Both the position numbers and the translations under genes were made by a program. 51,901 nucleotides of DNA from assembly GCA_021324435.1 (NCBI GenBank), contig JAJPIZ010000024.1, forward strand, positions 1-51,901, read 5' to 3'. Shown one piece after another: positions 1-7,154 of this stretch. Numbering within the stretch: position 1 is the stretch's first letter; the number at the start of each line of letters is the position of its first letter. The notes beneath the pieces are model-generated. The model ran no database searches, was not told the DNA's origin, and saw only the letters and a list, made by a program, of their open reading frames with translations. This DNA comes from Anaerolineae bacterium. Lineage in GTDB: Bacteria > Chloroflexota > Anaerolineae > Anaerolineales > Villigracilaceae.

Positions 1-80
1 GGAGCGAAGCGACGAAGAATCTCAAATTTTGAACGAAAAAAACGAGATTCTTCGCTCCCGTTGGTCGCTCAGAATGACAT
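1..80. repeat. Dispersed palindromic repeat, family A (5' end cut by window)
   Basis: The right end CGCTCAGAATGACAT (66-80) is the exact reverse complement of the left end of the element at 14193. Inside, GAGATTCTTCGCTCC at 44-58 pairs with the GGAGCGAAG...GAATCTC stretch at 1-24, giving a nested hairpin. The element continues beyond the window start. Function unknown; it has no coding capacity. Confidence 0.7.
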
Positions 81-162
81 GAGACGAATTTGCATACAGA
101 CCCTAGAGACAGATAATTAACAAGCAAGTGCGCCGGCAACGGTATTCATTCTGCCCCACTCG

Positions 163-690
163 CTACTCTCCACGCTCTACTCTCTTCTCTATCAAATCCA
201 TATATGCGCCTTCAAGCAGGTCGCTTTTTTGAACGCCGAGTTTCTGCATCAAGTCTTCGGCAATCGCCTGCCCCTCCGCGTCGGCTTGACCGTCACGCAG
301 GACGACTTCCAATTCCATGAAGTGACCGAGACCTTCCACATTGTCCACGTGCACGCGCGTCTGCCCGACGAGATAAAGATAGCGCGTCTTCTTCACCACG
401 CCGCGAATGCCATAGGCCATGCTCAACACCCGGATGAGATTTTCAGGATCGGCGATGGCGGCAATGTGATAGTCCGAGCGTTTGGGGCCGTCGCGGTCAG
501 GGCGTTGGTAAAAGATCAATTGGGCGCGGCCCGCTCCGAGGTCACGGAGTTTGAGGCGGCCTTTGTCCACGCGAAAAAATGTATCCACTTGCGGAATCAC
601 TTCGCCGACCGCGCCGCTCAACGCCTCGGCGCGCTGACAAATGTCTGCAAAATTACGGACGCGGGCTTTGATCTCGATATTGGCCGGCAT
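163..690 (-). CDS. CYTH domain protein (class IV adenylate cyclase CyaB-like)
   Basis: A 175-aa soluble protein of the CYTH superfamily (CyaB-type adenylate cyclases and triphosphate-binding enzymes), which bind a polyphosphate and metal inside a beta tunnel. The N-terminal signature is seen as NIEIKARV (residues 4-11), the usual ExExK strand with the first Glu replaced by Asn, as is common in CyaB-like members. Later basic and acidic strands (KKTRYLYLVGQTRVHVD, LGHFMELEVVL) fit the fold. Length matches the family. It starts 9 bp before the stop of the upstream membrane-protein gene on the same strand, so both are probably cotranscribed. Whether it makes cAMP, hydrolyses triphosphate or thiamine triphosphate cannot be told from sequence. 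Confidence 0.85.
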   Translation of the reverse strand: MPANIEIKARVRNFADICQRAEALSGAVGEVIPQVDTFFRVDKGRLKLRDLGAGRAQLIFYQRPDRDGPKRSDYHIAAIADPENLIRVLSMAYGIRGVVKKTRYLYLVGQTRVHVDNVEGLGHFMELEVVLRDGQADAEGQAIAEDLMQKLGVQKSDLLEGAYMDLIEKRVERGE

Positions 691-699
691 GGATCATTC

Positions 700-1593
700 T
701 CACTCGCCTAGTCTAACATATTCGGTGTTTTTATCGCCAAGAAGGCCGACGAAAAAATGATAAATGGCATAGAGTTCCAGGGCAAAGGGCAGATAGCCGC
801 CGTATCCCAGCAAAGGCATCTCGAAAATTTTGAGCCAGCCGCCCCACGCCACGTGATAAATCCATTTCGGGTATGAAAGGTAATTCCACATTTCCCAGAA
901 AAAGGCCGTGAGCAAGACGCCCAGCCATAATGCAATCACCGGACGCCAATCTCCTTTGCAAGTCCATTCGGCGAGCGAGCGATGGCCAAGCCAAATGTTG
1001 ACCGGCTCCAAAATGAAATACAACGAAAGCCAGATAAATGGAAAGAAGATGGCGGGCCAAATCAACATGACGGCCAGCATGATCCAACCGAGGAGGAAGA
1101 AACTGATGGTGGTCCATTTATCTGTTCCGATGATTGGGCCGCGGCCAATGCGTTTCACAAAATTGAAACTCGCGATTAACTCCGCGCTTCCAAAGACGGC
1201 GGGAACAACGGTTGTAAAACTGAGCGTTGTCCAAAACGCGTATTGCAACGGCGTGAACATTTCCGCGCCGATGTAGGTCCAGTTTTGAGTGCGGAGGTTG
1301 AGCAGTTCAAACAGCCACCAGGCAGGCGCGGAGACAATGAACAAGCCAATATATTTTTTCCAACTGCGGGCTAGCAGTGAAGTGCCTGTTCGCCAAAAGA
1401 TCAACGCGTCTATGCTGAGGCAGTATCCGAGCCACAGCGGAAAGAAAGCCCATTGCGTGCGCGGCCCGTTCAAAGTCCAGTTGAGAAGCCAAAAGAGACC
1501 GGTCAGGGTCAAACCGATCCAGCCATGCAAGGGGAATTTTCTCTGACGTTTTTCCATATTCAACGTATGTGATGTGCGTTCGGTAGTTTGCAT
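700..1593 (-). CDS. Polytopic membrane protein of unknown function
   Basis: A 297-aa protein with about seven or eight hydrophobic segments rich in Trp and Phe, for example around residues 28-45, 78-96, 115-135, 165-195 and 220-240. A repeated WE-WN type signature (FFWEMWNYLSYPKWIYHV near residue 235; WWLFELLN near 94) suggests an internal duplication. I do not recognise a characterised family. The start is preceded by GGAGAG at good spacing; an internal Met at residue 13 is a less likely start. It lies directly upstream of the CYTH gene in the same direction. No catalytic motif is visible. Confidence 0.75.
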   Translation of the reverse strand: MQTTERTSHTLNMEKRQRKFPLHGWIGLTLTGLFWLLNWTLNGPRTQWAFFPLWLGYCLSIDALIFWRTGTSLLARSWKKYIGLFIVSAPAWWLFELLNLRTQNWTYIGAEMFTPLQYAFWTTLSFTTVVPAVFGSAELIASFNFVKRIGRGPIIGTDKWTTISFFLLGWIMLAVMLIWPAIFFPFIWLSLYFILEPVNIWLGHRSLAEWTCKGDWRPVIALWLGVLLTAFFWEMWNYLSYPKWIYHVAWGGWLKIFEMPLLGYGGYLPFALELYAIYHFFVGLLGDKNTEYVRLGE

Positions 1594-1662
1594 TTATCTC
1601 TCCAGAGAAGAATCAATGAATTACAAATATGACAACTCAAGTCCATTTTTCGTATGTAAACC

Positions 1663-1691
1663 TTGCAATCACTTAACATTACAGGTTAATA
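1663..1691 (+). promoter_or_regulatory. Possible promoter for the secreted protein-signal peptidase cluster
   Basis: TTGCAA (1663-1668) and TTAATA (1686-1691) are separated by 17 nt in an AT-rich gap about 80 bp before the first gene of the cluster. Suggestive only. Confidence 0.3.
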
Positions 1692-1772
1692 ACATTGCAA
1701 ATGTGTAAATGCGCTCAAAACAGAACATCGTTATACTGCAATCAAGTCAAAATAAGAGAAGGAGTTAAAAAA

Positions 1773-2141
1773 ATGTTCTTCACCCGAGCAATCAAAGTAT
1801 TTCTCATCGCCCTCATTGCGTTTGTGTTCGCCACAGTAGCCACTGCGTTTGCGGCTTCGAACACAATTCCCTCCGCAGGAGCGGCCGGTGACGGAGCCAA
1901 TACCATCAGCGGTTATACCGTCACCAACGTGCAATATAATCTCAACGCCTCCAATCCCGCCAACATCGACTCGGTCTCGTTCACGCTCAGCGCCTCTGCT
2001 ACCACGGTGAAAATCAAACTGGTCGCGGCCGGCTCGACCTATTATAGCTGTACCAACACCAGCGGCAACAATTGGTCGTGCACGACGACCGGCGCTACCG
2101 TGTCCCCCTCGGACGAGTTGCGCGTGATCGCGGCCAACTAA
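1773..2141 (+). CDS. Small secreted protein, probable substrate of the adjacent signal peptidase
   Basis: A 122-aa exported protein. The start is the ATG with GGAG 8 nt upstream (GGAGTTAAAAAA). Residues 1-27 form a signal peptide (basic MFFTR, hydrophobic core, AFA-AS cleavage region). The mature part begins SNTIPSAGAAGDG, followed by a Thr/Ser/Val-rich beta-type domain with two cysteines (SCTNTSGNNWSC) that may form a disulfide. It resembles small surface or biofilm-type proteins processed by dedicated signal peptidases, but I recognise no named family. It is the first gene of a plus-strand cluster with the S26B fusion protein and a second small exported protein that shares the ANT[IV]PS start of the mature region. 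Confidence 0.7.
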   Translation: MFFTRAIKVFLIALIAFVFATVATAFAASNTIPSAGAAGDGANTISGYTVTNVQYNLNASNPANIDSVSFTLSASATTVKIKLVAAGSTYYSCTNTSGNNWSCTTTGATVSPSDELRVIAAN

Positions 2142-2257
2142 AGTTCTCTTCCGTTGCATTTCAAGGAACCGGGCCTGCTCGAGGTGGTTTCCCACTATGC
2201 TGATCAGGGAAGCGCCAGTAATGAGCAGGCCGGTTTCTATGTCCGGTAGATGGCCTG

Positions 2258-4738
2258 ATGCAAATTTTGAACAACTATCAGCGCTGGCGGCAGGCATTTT
2301 GGGCCGGCCTGCTTCTCGTGATGCTGATCACGGCCTGGACGCTGCTTGCGCCTATTTCATTGGGAGGGCAGGCGGCTTACGTGATTATAGACGGCTCGAG
2401 CATGGAACCGCATTTCCATCTCGGCGATCTGATAGTTGTTCGGCAGGCGCAGTCTTACGGGGTCGGCGACATCGTTGCATACAACAATCTCGAACTCAGA
2501 CGATATGTGTTTCACCGCATCATCGCAACCAAAGGCGATCATTACATCCTGAGAGGCGACAACAATCAATGGGACGATTCGTATCAGCCCGTGCAGAGGG
2601 AGCTGATTGGGAAATTCTGGCTTCAATTCCCCGGCCTCGGGAAATGGGCGCGCTGGGCGCGCGTCCCATCGAACATGGGGCTGATGGCCGGCATCGTTGG
2701 CGGCCTGATGGCACTGAGCCTTTTGATCCGCAAACGCAATTACAGAAAAAACAACATGCAGGACAAATCCATTAGTGAATGGTTCCGGCGCCTGCGCGAA
2801 AAAGGCTTTCAGCAATTCGCGATAAAGTCAGCCGAAAACAAAGACTCGAACTCGGTCGGGTCAATTGAACGCGCCGGCGGCCCGGATCAGCCTCAGAATT
2901 TCAAACATTGGGGAGCGATACTGGAAGGCTTATTTTTTGTGTTGGGCAGTTTGGCCTTTGCTTCCCTCATTCTTGGATTCTTTGCTTTCACCCGCCCGGC
3001 GCAACGCACGGTGGCGAACAACATCGGATATCAACACGTCGGGTTGTTCTCTTATTCTGCCACTGCGCCGGCTGGAATCTATGACTCGACTTCAGTTCAG
3101 ACCCGCGAACCCATTTTCCCAAAATTTACCTGTGTTGTGAACATCCGATTCAGTTACGCTCTGGCCGGGATACAACCCGAGGAACTGGCAGGGAGCTACC
3201 AGCTTTCCGCAAATGTCCTTGACGAGAACAGCGGGTGGCAACGCACGGTTCCTCTCATCCCGCAGACACCTTTCACCGGTAACACCTTCATCGTCAACGC
3301 TCCTGTTAATTTGTGTCAAATCGAGGATATGACTGCCGGCCTCGAACAAACAACGGGTCTCTATCCCCCTTTTTACACCCTCAGCATCGTACCCACAGTC
3401 ACTCTCAGCGGGAAGGTGCAGGGCCGCGATCTGGTGGACACCTTCGCCCCGCATTTGGATTTCCGATTCAATAAAGTGGTCTTTTCCGTTATTTATTATG
3501 ATCCAAAGGTTAATCCTCTCAATCCCTCACAGGCCGGCGCTGTGCAAAACTCGCGACAGGAGCCAAACCTGCTTCCAATTTTGGGAATGCAGTTCGATGT
3601 CGGCAGGTTACGTGCGCTCTCCGCACTGGGATTGATCATTTCCGTGATTGGCCTGGCGATCATTGGAGGCTTTCTTTCTTCGCTTGCGCGGCAACGTCAA
3701 GGAGCGTTGCTTCAACTCAAATACGGTCCGCTATTGGTCGAAGCCCGCGACCGAAGCCTGGCGGAAACCTCGGTCATCATTGACGTAGCCAGCATGGACG
3801 ATCTGGCGAAACTAGCCGAACGAAACAATACTTTGATTTTGTACCAGAAACGGGACCCCATACATTTTTACACTGTGCGAAGCGACAAACTCACGTACCG
3901 CTTCGCAATCAGTGAGGGGAGCGACGCCGGGTTTGGAACGCCGCTGATTCAATTGGAAGAGGACCTGCATCGAGGTCTCGAACGCGGAGAATTCGAAGTA
4001 CATTACCAGCCGATCATGTCACTATCGGATGGAAAGATCTTCGGCGTGGAGGCGCTCCTGCGCTGGCGTCACCCGCAACGCGGACTTGTCCCCGCCGCGG
4101 AGTTTATCCCCGCCGCGGAGGCAACAGGGCTGATTAATCCGCTCGGAGATTGGTTACTGCAAGTGGCCTGCGCTCAACTCAAAGAATGGCGCCAGGCGGG
4201 CCATCCTCTGATGCTCTCGGTCAATTTTTCGGAACGACAACTGGAAGGCGACCTGGCAGGCTCGATCTTGCCCGTGCTTCAGAGCACAGGCATGGACCCC
4301 CATACTCTTCAAATCGAGATTCCGGACGCCGGAATGATGGAACAATCGCGCATCATTATCCCCCAACTTCGCAACTTAAAGGATCAGGGGGTGCAGATTT
4401 CAATGGATGATTCCAGCGGCTTTTCCGGATCGTCATCCTTCGCGCAATTCCCGATTAGCAGTATCAAACTCGAACGTCCATTGGTACAACAAATCAACAA
4501 CCAGGCAAAGGCCGTGAGTCTGCAACGGGTGATCGAAGCCGCCCGCGGGCGCGGTCTGAACGTGACGGCTGTCGGTGTGGAAACGCAGGAGCAGTTGGAA
4601 TTCCTGCAGGCGCAATATTGCAATTTCGCACAGGGCTATCTGCTTGGCCGCCCCAGTTCTGCGCAGGAACTCACTCGCTCCCTGCTGGAGGGCACAAAAG
4701 ACTCGCCGCAGGTCGGCACACATGAGGAGGAGAAATGA
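2258..4738 (+). CDS. S26B signal peptidase-DUF5305-EAL domain fusion protein
   Basis: An 826-aa membrane protein with three modules. Residues 1-160: signal peptidase I of the archaeal/ER/SipW type, with a TM helix (about 14-34), nucleophile Ser48 in DGSSMEP, His86 in VFHRII in place of the bacterial Lys, GDNN at 100-103, and a closing TM (139-157). Residues about 220-550: DUF5305, with TM, beta-rich ectodomain (TRPAQRTVAN onward), second TM (451-474) and the usual short cytosolic piece (IIDVASMDDLAKLAE). Residues about 563-812: an EAL-type c-di-GMP phosphodiesterase domain with EAL at 598-600, Asn656, Asp717-Asp718, Lys737 and Gln792. The general-base Glu of the AEGVET motif is Val772, so catalysis is doubtful and c-di-GMP sensing more likely. 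No strong ribosome site is seen; an in-frame stop at 2222 limits upstream extension. The gene overlaps the next by ATGA. Confidence 0.85.
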   Translation: MQILNNYQRWRQAFWAGLLLVMLITAWTLLAPISLGGQAAYVIIDGSSMEPHFHLGDLIVVRQAQSYGVGDIVAYNNLELRRYVFHRIIATKGDHYILRGDNNQWDDSYQPVQRELIGKFWLQFPGLGKWARWARVPSNMGLMAGIVGGLMALSLLIRKRNYRKNNMQDKSISEWFRRLREKGFQQFAIKSAENKDSNSVGSIERAGGPDQPQNFKHWGAILEGLFFVLGSLAFASLILGFFAFTRPAQRTVANNIGYQHVGLFSYSATAPAGIYDSTSVQTREPIFPKFTCVVNIRFSYALAGIQPEELAGSYQLSANVLDENSGWQRTVPLIPQTPFTGNTFIVNAPVNLCQIEDMTAGLEQTTGLYPPFYTLSIVPTVTLSGKVQGRDLVDTFAPHLDFRFNKVVFSVIYYDPKVNPLNPSQAGAVQNSRQEPNLLPILGMQFDVGRLRALSALGLIISVIGLAIIGGFLSSLARQRQGALLQLKYGPLLVEARDRSLAETSVIIDVASMDDLAKLAERNNTLILYQKRDPIHFYTVRSDKLTYRFAISEGSDAGFGTPLIQLEEDLHRGLERGEFEVHYQPIMSLSDGKIFGVEALLRWRHPQRGLVPAAEFIPAAEATGLINPLGDWLLQVACAQLKEWRQAGHPLMLSVNFSERQLEGDLAGSILPVLQSTGMDPHTLQIEIPDAGMMEQSRIIIPQLRNLKDQGVQISMDDSSGFSGSSSFAQFPISSIKLERPLVQQINNQAKAVSLQRVIEAARGRGLNVTAVGVETQEQLEFLQAQYCNFAQGYLLGRPSSAQELTRSLLEGTKDSPQVGTHEEEK

Positions 4739-5139
4739 TTCTTCGCACGTTCCATCGCCTCGCGCTGATTGGACTAACCGTGCTGATTCTGGCCAGCGTC
4801 TTCTCGGCAGTCGCCGCGGCGAACACGGTTCCATCTTCACGACTCGGAGATCAACGAAGCGTCATTGATGCGAATGCCCTGAAACCTCCACAATGCTCGG
4901 CTTTGAATTTAACGTCTGTGTATGTTTGTCCATCGGCGGGTGGAAGTTGCAATCCCACCGGCACAAGCGAATTGGTGTTGGGAAGCCCCCTTGACGATGA
5001 TATTAAGGCGGGTCAGGGGGATGACTGCATCCTGGGCGGCGGAGGCAATGATCGCATACTCGGCCAAGGCGGGACAGATGTTTGCATCGGCGGGCCGGGC
5101 AACGATACATTTGGCGGATGCGAAACCTCGATTCCATAG
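4735..5139 (+). CDS. Small secreted protein with RTX-type calcium-binding repeats
   Basis: A 134-aa protein with a signal peptide (residues 1-28, ending FSAVAAA) and a mature start ANTVPSS that matches the other small secreted protein of this cluster. The C-terminal half carries glycine/aspartate nonapeptides of the RTX type (GGGGNDRIL, GQGGTDVCI, GGPGNDTFG), which fold into a Ca2+-binding parallel beta-roll. Six or more cysteines suggest disulfides and an extracellular place. The ATG overlaps the stop of the signal peptidase fusion gene (ATGA) behind GAGGAGG, so translation is probably coupled. It is too short to be a toxin; a surface or matrix protein is more plausible. Confidence 0.75.
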   Translation: MILRTFHRLALIGLTVLILASVFSAVAAANTVPSSRLGDQRSVIDANALKPPQCSALNLTSVYVCPSAGGSCNPTGTSELVLGSPLDDDIKAGQGDDCILGGGGNDRILGQGGTDVCIGGPGNDTFGGCETSIP

Positions 5140-5191
5140 ATGCGTCAGCCAACCTCGAATAATGTTGCGAATAATGTTGAACAATGAATGA

Positions 5192-5221
5192 AAGAACCTC
5201 CCGTATGGAGGTTCTTCTTTT
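5192..5221 (+). terminator. Rho-independent terminator of the signal peptidase cluster
   Basis: Perfect 10-bp stem AAGAACCTCC / GGAGGTTCTT with loop CGTAT, followed by CTTTT. It ends plus-strand transcription and also lies just beyond the stop of the convergent regulator gene. Confidence 0.85.
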
Positions 5222-5240
5222 ACAGTAGATTCGGGCGGCG

Positions 5241-6149
5241 TTATTGTCGCGTCGACTCCATCATCGGCTTATTCGGCCACGGCGCAAAACGAACCACTCC
5301 TTCCCCTCCCAATTGAGCCAATTGCTCGAACACTTCGTAAGTGTGTTTATCCAACGGTAGAAATTGATTGAGGAACAATTCACCGAAAGCCGTCACGGTG
5401 AATGTGGCAGAAGAAATATATTTGATCTCACCGAACTCCGCATGTCGGAAACTGAAATGATCCATATTGGCCTCTTTGTCCTGCTCGGCAGAGGAGACCA
5501 ACTTCCAAAATCGGTCGAAGAGCGGATATTCGTTCGGATTCCGAAACGCTTTCATTAAGTATTGAAAATATGGTTTGGCGCGGTAGCGCAGGCTTATCTC
5601 GCGAAAGGCGCGCATTGTATTGATTGCATAATTATCCCAATTCTCGGCGATCTGGGTCCGCGTGACCAATTCACGTCCGAAAGTCAGTCGAATCGAATTG
5701 AACCCTCCGGGAATACGTTCGGCACTTTCAAGAAGAGAAAGCGGAGGCTTGAAAAAAGCAAGGATGCAATTATTGGCGGCAATCACATCCCCATAGACAT
5801 CAATCACAAACGCCGGGAGGCGCACCTGGCCCATCAAATCCAGCATCTTTTTCAGAATCTTCTGCGCATCGAACGCATCGGTAGTGATCCCCGCCGAAGG
5901 CTGACGGACGATCTGCCGGTCATCCAACCCGCTGGCTGCCAAAAAGAACTCACGCCGTTCCAAAGTCGTCAACTGAAGAACGTTAGCCAGACGAAACAAT
6001 AAATCCGGTTCAAAGTGTTTTTTGACGCCCCGCTCCAATTGGCTGATGACAGGCTCTTCCACCTCGGCATATTCGGCAAGTTGGAATTGAGTCCAGTCCA
6101 TATCCTGGCGAAGAGCCGCGACGAGCTTTCCAAACTCTTTTCGATTCAT
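5241..6149 (-). CDS. XRE-family transcription regulator with MmyB-like C-terminal domain
   Basis: A 302-aa regulator. Residues about 6-65 form a Cro/CI-type helix-turn-helix (LVAALRQDMDWTQFQLAEYAEVEEPVISQLERG). The C-terminal part matches the MmyB-like ligand-binding layout (PAFVIDVYGDVIAANNCILAFF near residue 113), a PAS-related fold found in many regulators of this type. The ligand and targets are unknown. The ribosome site is weak (CAGGTAG). The gene is convergent with the signal peptidase cluster. It could repress a neighbour, but no operator is evident. Confidence 0.85.
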   Translation of the reverse strand: MNRKEFGKLVAALRQDMDWTQFQLAEYAEVEEPVISQLERGVKKHFEPDLLFRLANVLQLTTLERREFFLAASGLDDRQIVRQPSAGITTDAFDAQKILKKMLDLMGQVRLPAFVIDVYGDVIAANNCILAFFKPPLSLLESAERIPGGFNSIRLTFGRELVTRTQIAENWDNYAINTMRAFREISLRYRAKPYFQYLMKAFRNPNEYPLFDRFWKLVSSAEQDKEANMDHFSFRHAEFGEIKYISSATFTVTAFGELFLNQFLPLDKHTYEVFEQLAQLGGEGVVRFAPWPNKPMMESTRQ

Positions 6150-6356
6150 AAGCTTGCTACCTGTATTTAGCCAAAAATATCTTCGAGTACAGTTGAAAAC
6201 AATTTGCTGGACTTATCAGCAAGGTATCCCATAATTATATTCAGTCTCTGCAAAAATGCGGAGATCAAAAGCTAGCAATTGATCCCGAAAGGGGTTCACA
6301 GGGGAATGTCAAGGATCAGTTGGGGGATGCCTTGAGGAGGGGGAGCAGAAATTATC

Positions 6357-6391
6357 AGAGACTCCAGTTGTAGCTGGAGTCTCTTTATTTT
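6357..6391 (+). terminator. Strong hairpin terminator in a gene-free stretch
   Basis: Perfect 11-bp stem AGAGACTCCAG / CTGGAGTCTCT with loop TTGTAG, then TTTATTTT on the plus strand. On the minus strand the following sequence is GATAATTT, so it may also serve the CoA-binding gene. The best U-tract points along the plus strand, where no gene precedes it; the gap 6150-6356 otherwise shows nothing I can name. Confidence 0.7.
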
Positions 6392-6419
6392 CCGATAGCG
6401 ATTCGATAATTTGACTAGA

Positions 6420-6911
6420 CTAATTGACATTTAGATACCCAAACAGCCTCCACATGCTCCGCATCAATCCGTGACCGAAATCCGGATTCAAAAATTGATT
6501 AGGACATGAGCCTGGAATCACCGCGATCCCATTCTGACGGCACATTTCAACCGCCTCGCGCGAGACGCTGGTCATGCCCGCCGCTACACCGGGCTTGGTG
6601 CCCATCAGACAGTGCATCCAGACGTGCCTGACGCCCAATTCCACGCACTGGCGGACGATGGCGGCCGTCACTTTTGGGTTGGCGAGGATGAACACCGCGT
6701 CTACTTTTTCGGGAATCGACTTCAGGTCCGGATAGCATGTCGCTCCATCAAACGTGGACATATGCGGATTGACGGCATAGACCTGATAGCCCGCATCTTT
6801 GAACTTCCTGTAGTTCGAGTTGCAACCCGTCTCGCGCCGATCCGAAACTCCTACGACAGCGATTCTTTTCTGGGCGAGGAAGGCCTGAACCATATTATCG
6901 AGTTTTGACAT
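6420..6911 (-). CDS. CoA-binding domain protein (YccU-like)
   Basis: A 163-aa protein with a Rossmann-type CoA-binding domain of the YccU/CoA_binding_2 family: KRIAVVGVSDRRETGCNSNYRKFKDAGY (residues 15-42), VNPHM, then VDAVFILANP and GVRHVWMH. It is the length of stand-alone members. It presumably binds CoA or acyl-CoA in the cytosol; the physiological role of the family is not settled. The start has AAAGGAG upstream. A 24-bp perfect palindrome followed by TTTTT lies just ahead of that ribosome site, suggesting leader attenuation. Confidence 0.85.
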   Translation of the reverse strand: MSKLDNMVQAFLAQKRIAVVGVSDRRETGCNSNYRKFKDAGYQVYAVNPHMSTFDGATCYPDLKSIPEKVDAVFILANPKVTAAIVRQCVELGVRHVWMHCLMGTKPGVAAGMTSVSREAVEMCRQNGIAVIPGSCPNQFLNPDFGHGLMRSMWRLFGYLNVN

Positions 6912-6927
6912 AGGATTTCTCCTTTAA

Positions 6928-6956
6928 TGAAAAATCGAAGCCGCGCGGCTTCGATT
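6928..6956 (-). promoter_or_regulatory. Leader hairpin with U-tract ahead of the CoA-binding gene (possible attenuator)
   Basis: Palindrome AATCGAAGCCGC / GCGGCTTCGATT at 6933-6956, directly followed on the minus strand by TTTTTC and then AAAGGAG and the ATG. Room for a promoter between hairpin and gene is lacking, so transcripts reaching the gene must pass through it. Confidence 0.5.
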
Positions 6957-7154
6957 AATTTATTGTTTGCTACAATGAATGAGCGAGTTTCATAGTCGCG
7001 GATTATACATACTTAACCCGTCCCAATAAAGATGATGAAAATCACATCATGACCAGAATCGTTCAACTCTGGAGTGGACAGCGGGATCAAACACAAGAGG
7101 CATAGGCAGGATCGCAAAACAGCATGATACTTTACGCCAATAAGGAGTGAACCT

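Noticed and set aside
4735-5139. RTX repeats as a sign of a toxin
   Set aside because: Only about three nonapeptides in a 134-aa protein, with no toxin domain and no type I secretion genes nearby.
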